A stretch of DNA of 50,951 nucleotides from Pelagibacteraceae bacterium AG-325-E23 (lineage in GTDB: Bacteria > Pseudomonadota > Alphaproteobacteria > Pelagibacterales > Pelagibacteraceae), in assembly GCA_003282945.1 (NCBI GenBank), contig QBYG01000010.1, positions 1 to 50,951 of the forward strand, given 5' to 3'. Each line of letters opens with the position of its first letter. Within the stretch, counting starts at the first letter, position 1. The position numbers were made by a program, and so were the translations under genes. The notes below the pieces were generated by a model, which saw only the letters and a list, made by a program, of their open reading frames with translations, was not told the origin of the DNA and did no database searches. Below are positions 8,850 through 16,416 of the stretch, in pieces.

Positions 8850-9885
8850 GAATATTATTTTTAGTTTATCAGTCCTAATAATATCATTCATTATTACTGA
8901 TTTCGTTTATTCTAAGTATAAAAACTCTAAATTAATTGATGTAATCGAATTTAATAAAGATTTTGAATATAATTTTAAACAAAATATTTCATCAAAAACA
9001 AAATTTGGTCCATTCTTGGTAGACATATGTACAAACGAAGCGGGAATGAGAGTATCTTGTAAAAATGAGAATAATCTTAAAAAATACGACATAGCTATAA
9101 TTGGTGATAGTTTTATTGAGGGCGTTGGACTAAATTACGAGAATACTATTGGTGGTCTAATTGAAAATAAAGCTAAAATTGAGGTTGCCAACCTAGGTGT
9201 TAGATCATATTCACCCGCAAACTATTTAAAAAAAATTAGTAGTTTTATAGAAAGTGGTTATGAATTCGACCATATCATAATATTTATTGATATTAGTGAT
9301 ATTCCTGATGAATATATGAGATCTGGAAAGGTGAGAAATTCTTTTAGCAATTTTAATATATCAGAAAAAGTAGATCTATATATTTATCTAACTTCAAATC
9401 TACAAATGACATATTTTTTATATTTTAATATTAAATCATATTTTAGAAATAATTTTGGGTTACAAAAAAAAGAACAATTATTTTCAAAATTTGATGTTTA
9501 TGATAAAAATTTTGTTAAAGGTTCATGGACTTACGACGATAAAAATGAGTATAAACTTAAAGGCTTAAATTATAGCACACAAAATATGAAATTTCTTGCA
9601 AACTTTCTTAATTCAAAAAATATAAGCTACTCATTAGCTGTCTATCCCTGGCCACAGCAATTACTTTATGATAATGAAAATTCTATTCAAGTTTTTCACT
9701 GGAAAAACTTTTGTCAAAACTCAAAATGTAAAAATTTTTATAACTTTTTTCATGATTTTTTCAAATTAAGTAAAGAAAAAGGTGTTAATAAAGTAATCTT
9801 AGATTATTATTTTTTCACTGACATTCATTTTAATAAAAATGGTAATAATGTTATTGCTGAAAGGATAATTAAAGATATAAAATAA
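8842..9885 (+). CDS. Membrane-anchored SGNH/GDSL-like hydrolase
   Basis: 347 aa. An N-terminal hydrophobic segment (residues ~4-23) acts as a signal anchor, putting the rest in the periplasm. The SGNH block I is IIGDSFIEGVG with Ser90. Block V is DIHFNKNGN, with Asp327 and His329 completing the catalytic triad. An Asn/Gly-containing block (NLGVRSYSP) near 119-127 fits block II. Relatives are esterases, acetyltransferase-linked hydrolases and glycan-modifying AlgX/DltD-like proteins. Together with the M23 peptidase directly upstream (8-nt overlap) this suggests a role in envelope polysaccharide or peptidoglycan modification, as an inference. The middle of the protein is diverged, very Asn/Lys/Phe-rich and not recognisable. 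Confidence 0.8.
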   Translation: MVKNIIFSLSVLIISFIITDFVYSKYKNSKLIDVIEFNKDFEYNFKQNISSKTKFGPFLVDICTNEAGMRVSCKNENNLKKYDIAIIGDSFIEGVGLNYENTIGGLIENKAKIEVANLGVRSYSPANYLKKISSFIESGYEFDHIIIFIDISDIPDEYMRSGKVRNSFSNFNISEKVDLYIYLTSNLQMTYFLYFNIKSYFRNNFGLQKKEQLFSKFDVYDKNFVKGSWTYDDKNEYKLKGLNYSTQNMKFLANFLNSKNISYSLAVYPWPQQLLYDNENSIQVFHWKNFCQNSKCKNFYNFFHDFFKLSKEKGVNKVILDYYFFTDIHFNKNGNNVIAERIIKDIK

Positions 9886-9889
9886 TGTT

Positions 9890-10660
9890 ATGAAAAATGA
9901 CATAAATACAGTTTCAAAAAAACTAGTTAATGCCTACAATAAAAACAAATTAATCAACCCAATACCAGAGAAGTTTTGCAAAAATATTAAACTTGCACAT
10001 AAATTAAGATTGTTATGTGAAAGTAAAATTAATGATGGCAAAATAGGATTTAAAGCAGGTGGAACTATTTTTGCTCTGTTAAAAAAGTTAAAAGAAAAAG
10101 AACCTTTTCATTCAACAGTATTTAAAAAAAATCTTATTAAATCAGGAGGTAAAGTTAAGGTAAATAAATATGCTCTTGGTGTTGAAGTAGAAGTTTATTA
10201 CATAATCAAAAAATCCTTTTTTGATTTCAAAGGTCGGCTAAATCCAAAAAATGTTACCAAATTTATAACCCATATGGGTCCTTGTATTGAGGTAGTAGGT
10301 TTTAGACAGAAAAAAAAAGGTATTAAGTATTTGGGTGATTTATGCAGTGATTTTGGAGTAAATATTAAATTTATTACAGGACCAAAAAAGAGATTTAAAA
10401 AATTAAATTTAAATAATTTAAAAACAAATTTAAAAAATAATAAGGGGTTAAATGTCAAAGGTAATACAAATACTGTTTATGTAAACCCTCTTAATTCTCT
10501 AAAATTTGTCTTAAATAAAATAAGGAAAGAAAAAGTAAAATTAGAGAAAGATTTCTACGTGTTCACAGGCTCAACCGTAGGAGTTGTTCCAATAAAAAAT
10601 AAGGGCGAATATATAGGCAAAGTTGAAAAAATCGGATCAGTTAGAACCACTATCAATTAA
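9890..10660 (+). CDS. 2-keto-4-pentenoate hydratase / fumarylacetoacetase-like protein
   Basis: 256 aa. The family architecture is visible: an N-terminal helical segment, then KIGFKAG (about 47-53), ALGVEVEVYYII (about 94-105; the normal metal site is a E..GIE..E pattern) and a C-terminal FTGSTVGVVPIKNKGEY followed by GKVEKIGSV, matching the closing strand of MhpD/FAH folds. MhpD-type enzymes hydrate 2-hydroxypentadienoate, and FAH-type enzymes cleave C-C bonds, with Mg2+. The sequence is unusually Lys-rich and diverged, so catalytic competence is uncertain. It sits 4 nt after the SGNH gene and shares TAATG with the M24 gene (10658-10662). Confidence 0.7.
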   Translation: MKNDINTVSKKLVNAYNKNKLINPIPEKFCKNIKLAHKLRLLCESKINDGKIGFKAGGTIFALLKKLKEKEPFHSTVFKKNLIKSGGKVKVNKYALGVEVEVYYIIKKSFFDFKGRLNPKNVTKFITHMGPCIEVVGFRQKKKGIKYLGDLCSDFGVNIKFITGPKKRFKKLNLNNLKTNLKNNKGLNVKGNTNTVYVNPLNSLKFVLNKIRKEKVKLEKDFYVFTGSTVGVVPIKNKGEYIGKVEKIGSVRTTIN

Positions 10661-11811
10661 TGGGCCTTCATTTTTCTACAGAAGAATTCAAAAGTAGAAA
10701 AAATAAAGTTATAAATAAATTAAAAGAGGAAAAAATAGATGCCTTGGTCATGTTTAGACAAGAGTCTATGTATTGGTTAACTGGTTACGATACTTTTGGT
10801 TATGTTTTTTTTCAGTCGTTAATATTAGACCAAAAAGGTAATTTAGCATTATTGACTAGAGCTCCCGATTTAAGACAAGCACAAAATACATCAAATATAG
10901 AAGATATAAGAATTTGGGTTGATAAAGAAGATTCTAAGCCCACAGAAGATCTAAAACAAATTTTAAACGAACTTAACTTAAAAGATAAAAAGATTGGTAT
11001 TGAGTATGAAGCTTATGGACTTACTGGACGTAATGCAATTAATTTAAATAAATCATTAAAAAATTTTTGCTCTTTAGATGATAAATCTGAATTAATAACA
11101 AAACTCAGGGTAATTAAATCTCCTGAAGAAATAGTTTATGTTAAGAAAGCAGCAACTCTTGCCGACAAGGCTTTAGATGAAGTTTGGAAATTTGCTAAAA
11201 AGGGAGTGAGTGAAAGTAAAATTCTTGCTGAAATGAATAGAGTAATTTTTGAAGGAGGTGGGGACTATCCTGCAAATGAATTTATAATAGGTTCTGGCAA
11301 AAACGCGCTACTATGTCGATATCAATCAGAAAAACAAATACTTAATGACGTAGATCAACTAACTATTGAATGGGCAGGTACGTATAGACATTATCATTCT
11401 GCAATGTTCAGAACTATACCGATTGGAAAAGCAAATCCCAAACATTATGAAATGCACGAGGCTTGTGAAGAAGCACTAAAAAACTGTGAAAATACATTAA
11501 AACCTGGCAATAAAATTGGAGAGGTTTTTGATATGCATGCAAAAATATTTGACAATTTAGGTTATAAAGATTGTCGGATGAATGCATGTGGATATTCATT
11601 AGGTGCAACATTTTCCCCTAATTGGATGGATTGGCCAATGCTTTACTCAAACAATCCTTATGTCATCCAACCAGGAAATGTTTTCTTTATTCACATGATT
11701 CTAATGGATAGTAAAAATGAGTTAGCTATGAATCTAGGTGAGACTTACATTGTTACTGAAAAAGGAAATGAAAGACTAGGTAATCAAAAGACAGACTTAG
11801 TTGTTCTCTAA
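10660..11811 (+). CDS. M24 family (creatinase/EutD-like) hydrolase
   Basis: 383 aa with an N-terminal creatinase-type domain (to ~145) and a C-terminal pita-bread domain. True metallopeptidases carry two metal Asp, a GHGxG His and two Glu. Here the first Asp is Glu237 (IEWAGTY), the second is Ala248 (HSAMFRT), GHGIG is GYSLG (311-315) and the fourth ligand is His345; only Glu361 (LGETYIVTE) remains. The GYSLG...PNWMD pattern resembles the ectoine hydrolase EutD/DoeA branch. A metal-independent C-N hydrolase acting on a compatible solute or related small molecule is therefore more likely than an aminopeptidase. DddP (DMSP lyase) is also M24 but keeps metal ligands, so it fits less well. Last gene of the tightly packed run. 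Confidence 0.85.
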   Translation: MGLHFSTEEFKSRKNKVINKLKEEKIDALVMFRQESMYWLTGYDTFGYVFFQSLILDQKGNLALLTRAPDLRQAQNTSNIEDIRIWVDKEDSKPTEDLKQILNELNLKDKKIGIEYEAYGLTGRNAINLNKSLKNFCSLDDKSELITKLRVIKSPEEIVYVKKAATLADKALDEVWKFAKKGVSESKILAEMNRVIFEGGGDYPANEFIIGSGKNALLCRYQSEKQILNDVDQLTIEWAGTYRHYHSAMFRTIPIGKANPKHYEMHEACEEALKNCENTLKPGNKIGEVFDMHAKIFDNLGYKDCRMNACGYSLGATFSPNWMDWPMLYSNNPYVIQPGNVFFIHMILMDSKNELAMNLGETYIVTEKGNERLGNQKTDLVVL

Positions 11812-11974
11812 GTATTAAACAATTTTAAAACCCAGTTTGGTCATAATAATAAGTTATCTAATTGAAAATATTATTTATAAAAGATACTTTATTAATACCA
11901 TATCTCATGGTGAAAAAGAGGCCGATATCGCATCGGTTAAAAGCGAGTTTTGGAAAAACAAACAAGGAGAGTGT
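11812..11974 (+). other. Non-coding leader with a small inverted repeat, upstream of a 63-aa gene
   Basis: 163 nt between the M24 stop and the small gene. It holds a perfect 5-bp inverted repeat CCGAT-ATCGC-ATCGG (11922-11936, extended by G-U pairs), a second weak one (AAAA-GCGAG-TTTT, about 11939-11951), and a strong Shine-Dalgarno AAGGAGA (11964-11970). A possible -35 TTGAAA (11862-11867) with a poor -10 TACTTT (11885-11890) lies upstream. The stretch 11911-12050 is about 39% G+C by hand count, clearly richer than its surroundings, which fits a structured RNA. The segment stays open in frame with the small gene, so an N-terminal extension cannot be fully excluded. Confidence 0.4.
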
Positions 11975-12166
11975 ATGAAAAGAATGCACAGAGTTTTAAG
12001 TTCGTTTAGCCGAGGCTCAAAGAACGCTAGGCTAAATCAATTAATGTTTCGAAATTTGAAAACTGTAGAAACTAATGCCAACGGTACAAGTGGATACGTT
12101 ATCAAATCAGGAAAAAATTCTGGGGAAACATTAGGACACTTGAAAAAAGAGAGTAAAAAAATATAG
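11975..12166 (+). CDS. Small basic hypothetical protein (63 aa)
   Basis: I do not recognise this protein. The start at 11975 is chosen because AAGGAGA lies at the right spacing (11964-11970), unusually strong for this window. The product is basic (many Lys/Arg), begins MKRMHRVLSSFSRGSK, has no membrane segment or Cys, and ends in a Lys-rich tail. Codon use (AGC, CGA, GGC, GCC, TCG) is richer in G+C than its neighbours. A 7-bp RNA stem TTTAGCC (12005-12011) / GGCTAAA (12030-12036) lies inside the coding region. It is followed by a strong intrinsic terminator, so it appears to be its own short transcript. It could be an RNA-binding or ribosome-associated small protein, or part of a structured RNA; function unknown. 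Confidence 0.65.
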   Translation: MKRMHRVLSSFSRGSKNARLNQLMFRNLKTVETNANGTSGYVIKSGKNSGETLGHLKKESKKI

Positions 12167-12179
12167 CTTAAAGAATGAG

Positions 12180-12216
12180 ATATGGGGCATGTAAAAATAA
12201 CTGCCCCATATTTTTT
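12180..12216 (+). terminator. Intrinsic terminator after the small gene
   Basis: Perfect 10-bp stem ATATGGGGCA (12180-12189) / TGCCCCATAT (12202-12211) with a 12-nt loop, followed by a T run to 12216. It ends transcription from the plus-strand operon and small gene, just before the convergent cupin gene (stop at 12221). No T run exists on the minus-strand side, so it is directional. Confidence 0.9.
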
Positions 12217-12220
12217 CTTT

Positions 12221-12622
12221 CTATTTTACTGGGGTCATGATTTTTTGACCTTCAACCCCCATAGCAACAACAATTGCTTTAACAGGAACATCTCCAATAT
12301 TTTTAGATTCATGAGCCACACCTACATCTTCAATAAATGCATCTCCGGCTTTATAAACATAGCTTTTACCACCTTGAGTAAGTTCAATTTCTCCTTGTTG
12401 TATCATTATTAAAACAGGGAACGAGTGAGTATGCGGAACTACAGGGCCTCCTACGGGTACAGTAAATTCAAAAGCTGTGATCTTTGCTTTTCCTGATGGA
12501 TAAACAATATCGTTACCCATACCAGTCTGACTAGTTGATAAAATTCTTTTTACATGACCATCAGCAAAAACAGAGCTGTTTAAACCAAATAATACAAATA
12601 AAATTAGAAATAATTTTTTCAT
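12221..12622 (-). CDS. Secreted cupin domain protein
   Basis: 133 aa with a Sec signal peptide (residues 1-20, ending VFADG), so periplasmic. The rest is a single small cupin barrel: PHTHSFPVLIMIQQGEIEL carries the first metal-binding motif (the two His of PHTH), and AGDAFIEDVGVAHESKN carries the second with the C-terminal His. Such proteins bind a divalent metal and may act as dioxygenases, isomerases or sensors; no specific reaction can be assigned. A good Shine-Dalgarno (AAAGG) lies before the start on the minus strand. A possible -35 TTGATA is at 12653-12658. It is separated from the SOUL gene by about 70 nt, so it may have its own promoter. Confidence 0.85.
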   Translation of the reverse strand: MKKLFLILFVLFGLNSSVFADGHVKRILSTSQTGMGNDIVYPSGKAKITAFEFTVPVGGPVVPHTHSFPVLIMIQQGEIELTQGGKSYVYKAGDAFIEDVGVAHESKNIGDVPVKAIVVAMGVEGQKIMTPVK

Positions 12623-12692
12623 AAAATACCTTTCTGATTAATAAAGTTAAACTATCAAGCGATGGAATTTAATATATATGGCAAAATGTAAT

Positions 12693-13265
12693 CTATTTAC
12701 TCCACTCAACTTTAAACATAGCTTCGTTGCGTCTCATCATAGGAAGCGTAAAAGGCCCATTATAAGTTGCTCTTATTGGGGGTCCTTTAATGATTACTTT
12801 ATCCTCTAAGAGTTTTTTATTAAGAATTTCCTTATGTTTGAAGAAATTATTATCTGAGGCTCTTCCGGAATATTCTATAACAGCAAAAAAACCTTCTTCT
12901 ATTGTTGAGATTTTAATATCTGAATTTGTAGGTATAGGCGCATTCTCTTTTGTAAATTTTGATGGAAGATAAAATTGCATATAGTATCCATTATCCTTCT
13001 CACCCTGAGTTACTGGGACAGTCATTTTAATTTCTTGGGATTTATTATTCTGACCTGAGATATATTTAAAAAGTTTTCTAAAACTACTGTCATCATTTCT
13101 ACTTACAACTTCGACAACTAGACGGTCTTTATAATGTCTCACTTCGTATATTTCAGATTTATATACTACATCATATTGAGATTCCTCATAAGCCATTGAA
13201 GTAGAGTAAGGTAAAATACAGAATATATAAATCAATAAAGATATTGATATTATTGATTTTCTCAT
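12693..13265 (-). CDS. SOUL family heme-binding protein
   Basis: 190 aa. Residues 1-25 look like a Sec signal peptide, so it is periplasmic or anchored. The SOUL/HBP fold is recognised from YDVVYKSEIYEVRHY near the mature N-terminus, KMTVPVTQG (about 99-107), MQFYLPSKF and the conserved closing GPFTLPMMRRNEAMFKVEW. SOUL proteins bind heme or porphyrin, often without an obvious axial His; a heme-carrier or storage role is inferred. Its start abuts the TIP30-like gene stop (TAAATG), so the two are co-transcribed. Confidence 0.9.
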   Translation of the reverse strand: MRKSIISISLLIYIFCILPYSTSMAYEESQYDVVYKSEIYEVRHYKDRLVVEVVSRNDDSSFRKLFKYISGQNNKSQEIKMTVPVTQGEKDNGYYMQFYLPSKFTKENAPIPTNSDIKISTIEEGFFAVIEYSGRASDNNFFKHKEILNKKLLEDKVIIKGPPIRATYNGPFTLPMMRRNEAMFKVEWSK

Positions 13266-13922
13266 TTAGTTAGATCCTAACTCTTGCAACCTATCAGATA
13301 AATAAGTTTGCTCACTATTATTTCCTGAGGCAAGTTTGATCATTGCATTCACAACTATCTCAACTTTTATTGGAGTATATTTTTTAAATCCACCAAAAAA
13401 GAATAAGGATAGAAATTTCATCACTGGAATTCCTAAAACCTCAACAATTCTAAAGTCTTTTCTTTTTCCAACTAAAAATGAGGGTTGAATAATGCTTAGG
13501 TTAGAAAACCCAATCTTTTTTAGCTCCTCCTCTACTTGACCTTTATTTTTTAAATATGTGCTTGAGGCTTTTGGGTTTGCTCCAATTGAGGAGACATAAA
13601 TAAAATTACTAATTGAATTAAATTTTGCAATTTTTGCTAATTGTACGGGCAAGTCATATTCTATTCTTCTATATTCATTTTTATCGGGTGTGTCTTTGTG
13701 AGTTGTACCAATACAAAAAAAACAATCATCACCTGTTAATTTTTCTTTTAAAGTGTCTAAATCTAAAAAATCTGTATTGATCACTTCAACTTTTGAATTA
13801 TCAATAGAAGGTAATTTTCTAACAAATATTTTTATTTTGTTGTAAGTATTATTGTTGATTAAATTATCTAGTAAATTAGATCCAATTAACCCAGATGAGC
13901 CAAATAAAACAGCGGTTTTCAT
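13266..13922 (-). CDS. NAD(P)-binding atypical SDR, TIP30/HTATIP2-like
   Basis: 218 aa. N-terminal GSSGLIGSNLL is the GxxGxxG dinucleotide motif of atypical SDRs. CFFCIGTTHKD (about 68-78), YVSSIGANPKASSTY and the YLKNKGQVEE stretch (Tyr-x3-Lys) match the TIP30-like group of oxidoreductases. No substrate is known for most bacterial members; they may act on quinone, polyketide or nucleotide-sugar ligands. It lies between the aminotransferase (2 nt upstream) and the SOUL gene in one minus-strand run. Length is normal for the family. Confidence 0.85.
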   Translation of the reverse strand: MKTAVLFGSSGLIGSNLLDNLINNNTYNKIKIFVRKLPSIDNSKVEVINTDFLDLDTLKEKLTGDDCFFCIGTTHKDTPDKNEYRRIEYDLPVQLAKIAKFNSISNFIYVSSIGANPKASSTYLKNKGQVEEELKKIGFSNLSIIQPSFLVGKRKDFRIVEVLGIPVMKFLSLFFFGGFKKYTPIKVEIVVNAMIKLASGNNSEQTYLSDRLQELGSN

Positions 13923-13924
13923 TA

Positions 13925-15076
13925 TTATTTTAAATACTCTTCTTTCATAAATTTTTTTATTCTATTTGCTCCTTCAATTATATCCTCAGTGCTTCTAGCG
14001 TATGAAAACCTTATTGTAGAATTTCCTCTTTTTTGATCGAAATCAAGTCCAGGAGTTATTGCTACTCCTGCTTTATCAAGCACTTCTTTACAAAAGTTAA
14101 GGCTATCTTTCGAATACTCTGAAATATCAATGTAGATATAAAAAGCACCATCTGGAGGGGAAAATTTATTTAAACCAGCCTTAGGTAACTCTTCTAACAA
14201 AATTGATCTATTTTTTTTATAAACCTCTACATTTGTATTTAATTCCTCTTTTGCATCCATTGCTGATAGAGCAGTTAACTGACTAACATGAGGAGGACAA
14301 ATAAAAAGATTTTGAGATAATCTTTCTACTTGTCTCACATGATCTTCAGGAACAATCATCCAGCCTACTCTCCAACCTGTCATAGAAAAATATTTAGAAA
14401 ATGAATTTATAACATAACATTCATTTGAAATTTCTAATGCAGATGTAGGATTATTTTCATATTGAATTCCATGATAAATCTCATCGCTAATAAAACTCAC
14501 TTTATTTTCATGCGCAGTATTAATAAGTTCTTCTAGTTTTTTTTTATCAAGCATTGAACCGGTAGGATTTGCAGGAGAAGCAACTAATAAACCATTTAAA
14601 TTATTTTCTTTAATATCTTTTGGTATAGGCTGAAATTTATTTTGCAACTCTGTAAAAATATCAATTGGAATTAAATCTTGAGACTTTAAAATTTGTCTAT
14701 AGCTAGGATAGCCTGGAGCGGCAATGCCTACTCTATCTCCAGCATCAAATAATGCTGCAAAAGAAAGTATAAATGCTCCTGAAGATCCAGTTGTTATAAT
14801 TATTCTGTCTGGGTTTAAATCAATATTGTACCAATCTCCATACAATTTAGAAATTCTATTTCGTAATTCTGGCAAACCTAAAGTAACTGTATAGCCAAGA
14901 TCATTATTAGAAATTTCATCTGAAATAAATTGTTTGGCACGCTTTGGTGCTGGTGTTCCTGGTTGACCTACTTCCATATGAATTACATGCTTGCCATTAG
15001 CTTCTGCTTTTCTAGCGGACTCCATTACATCCATTACAATAAATGGGTCTACATTACTTCTTTTAGATTTCTTCAT
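13925..15076 (-). CDS. Class I/II pyridoxal-phosphate aminotransferase
   Basis: 383 aa, fold type I. The PLP Lys is K228 in NSFSKYFSMTGWRVGW. TTGSSGAF (about 95-102) binds the phosphate, ASPANPTG carries the conserved Asn, SDEIYHG has the Asp and Tyr contacting the cofactor, and IRFSYA near the C-terminus has the substrate-carboxylate Arg. This is the aspartate/aromatic/alanine-type aminotransferase family (AspC/YbdL-like); the amino-acid substrate cannot be decided. It transfers an amino group to 2-oxoglutarate or a similar keto acid in the cytoplasm. The gene follows a 63-aa ORF by 25 nt. Confidence 0.92.
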   Translation of the reverse strand: MKKSKRSNVDPFIVMDVMESARKAEANGKHVIHMEVGQPGTPAPKRAKQFISDEISNNDLGYTVTLGLPELRNRISKLYGDWYNIDLNPDRIIITTGSSGAFILSFAALFDAGDRVGIAAPGYPSYRQILKSQDLIPIDIFTELQNKFQPIPKDIKENNLNGLLVASPANPTGSMLDKKKLEELINTAHENKVSFISDEIYHGIQYENNPTSALEISNECYVINSFSKYFSMTGWRVGWMIVPEDHVRQVERLSQNLFICPPHVSQLTALSAMDAKEELNTNVEVYKKNRSILLEELPKAGLNKFSPPDGAFYIYIDISEYSKDSLNFCKEVLDKAGVAITPGLDFDQKRGNSTIRFSYARSTEDIIEGANRIKKFMKEEYLK

Positions 15077-15101
15077 TTAGTTTCTATTTCTGGATTAAAT
15101 A

Positions 15102-15293
15102 TTATAAACTGATCTTAAATACTCTTGCTGTTTTTTCGTCTGAAATATTTAGAATTTTAAACTTTGATGTTTTTTCTAACTTTTGACCTTTATTAGTTAC
15201 AAAAGATTTCATTTTTTTTACTTCGCCTTCAGGCATTTTTCTTGTGTATTTTAAAGTATGCTTTTTTGATCCTATAATAAATATTGTTTTCAT
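15102..15293 (-). CDS. Small Lys-rich hypothetical protein (63 aa)
   Basis: Not recognised. It fills an otherwise empty slot between the phosphatase (18 nt) and the aminotransferase (25 nt) in the same orientation, which is the spacing expected of a real gene in this compact genome. The product is short and basic (MKTIFIIGSKKHTLKYTRK start), with no Cys, signal peptide or membrane segment beyond a short N-terminal beta-like strand. No Shine-Dalgarno is evident. It might bind nucleic acid or be a ribosomal accessory protein, but that is a guess from charge alone. Confidence 0.6.
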   Translation of the reverse strand: MKTIFIIGSKKHTLKYTRKMPEGEVKKMKSFVTNKGQKLEKTSKFKILNISDEKTARVFKISL

Positions 15294-15311
15294 AAATCTA
15301 AAGTTAATATA

Positions 15312-15860
15312 TTACAAAGTATCAATTGATCCAATAATATTTAAATTCTTATCGGTTATTACTATTTCTCCTGAAGAAGTCCCTATATTTAGCATTGAAG
15401 ATATAACAACAAAATGAGTAACAAAAATTATATTTTCTTTACCATTCCATTGATTAATAAACTCTTTTAGTTGAGTTATTTGCCTCTCTTCGTTTGCTTC
15501 AAATCTAATATCATAAAAAGAATTTAGTGCACTAAATGTTTGATAATTTTTAAAAGCAAATTTAGCTGTATCTATACATCTGCACCATTCACTTGAATAG
15601 ACATTTTCAATTTTAATCTGGTTTTTATTAAATATACTTCCAATAAATTTTGACTGTTCAATTCCTCTTTGATTTAAATTTCTTTGGGTAGAACAATCAT
15701 TTAAATCAAAATTTTCTGGATCTCCATTCCCTGGTGCAAGTGCATGTCTAATAAAAATTATTTTTCCTCCCTCTTTTAAAGAAGTAAGAACTTCTTCTAC
15801 AGAATAAGCAGAATTAACTGCAAAAATATTGATAAAAAAAATTATTAGCAGTTTTTTCAT
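15312..15860 (-). CDS. Secreted histidine phosphatase superfamily protein
   Basis: 182 aa with a Sec signal peptide (1-20). The phosphoglycerate-mutase-like fold shows IIFIRHALAPG (catalytic RH, followed by A rather than the usual G), VYSSEWCRCIDTA with the second Arg, and THFVVISSML with the second His. The periplasmic location makes a SixA- or phytase-like phosphatase on a small or secreted substrate more likely than glycolytic mutase. It begins directly after the TPR gene stop (TAAATG junction), so the pair is one operon. The substrate is unknown. Confidence 0.87.
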   Translation of the reverse strand: MKKLLIIFFINIFAVNSAYSVEEVLTSLKEGGKIIFIRHALAPGNGDPENFDLNDCSTQRNLNQRGIEQSKFIGSIFNKNQIKIENVYSSEWCRCIDTAKFAFKNYQTFSALNSFYDIRFEANEERQITQLKEFINQWNGKENIIFVTHFVVISSMLNIGTSSGEIVITDKNLNIIGSIDTL

Positions 15861-16409
15861 TTACACAGATTGATTTTTAATCAACTCTTTAATCTGTGGT
15901 ATCATTACTTGTGGTGACCTCATGGATGGATAAATCTCTTTTACTTTTTCATAACTCTTTAAAGCCTTTTCGTAATTTTTTAACTTTATTTGAACGAGAC
16001 CCTGTCCTGATAATGCTCCAAAATGTCTTTTCTCTAGTTTTAATACCTTGTCTATATCCTTTTGAGAATCTTGATATTTGCCCATTAAATAAAAGACAGT
16101 TGCTCTTTTATTCCACGCTTCTGCCCAAGCAGGATCTTTTTTAATTACTGCTGTGAATATATCTACAGCAACTGAATATTGCTCTTGGTTCATAAATTTT
16201 GTTCCTCTTGATAGCAAAGAAGTTAAATTTTGATTAGTGGGATGTTTAGTCCAAATATCCCAAATTTTCATCTCTGTATCAATTGCGATTGAGTGGTTTT
16301 GAATTTTTAACTTTTCAAATAAGTTATTTAATCTTATTTCATTTTCATTAGAGTTTGATGAGGTACTAATAAAAAAAATAGCAAGAAAAATGGTAATTAT
16401 TTTTTTCAT
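15861..16409 (-). CDS. Secreted tetratricopeptide-repeat protein
   Basis: 182 aa, signal peptide at residues 1-20. At least two to three TPR units are visible in residues ~75-165: AWAEAWNKRATVFYLMGKY, then HFGALSGQGLVQIKLKNYEKA and the following YEKVKEIYP. TPRs are protein-protein interaction scaffolds; no partner is shown. It lies between PmbA (7 nt upstream) and the histidine phosphatase, which could be its partner (inference). Confidence 0.85.
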   Translation of the reverse strand: MKKIITIFLAIFFISTSSNSNENEIRLNNLFEKLKIQNHSIAIDTEMKIWDIWTKHPTNQNLTSLLSRGTKFMNQEQYSVAVDIFTAVIKKDPAWAEAWNKRATVFYLMGKYQDSQKDIDKVLKLEKRHFGALSGQGLVQIKLKNYEKALKSYEKVKEIYPSMRSPQVMIPQIKELIKNQSV

Positions 16410-16416
16410 TTAGAAA

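Noticed and set aside
10660-11811. DMSP lyase DddP
   Set aside because: DddP keeps the M24 metal ligands; here most are replaced and the GYSLG pattern fits the EutD branch better.
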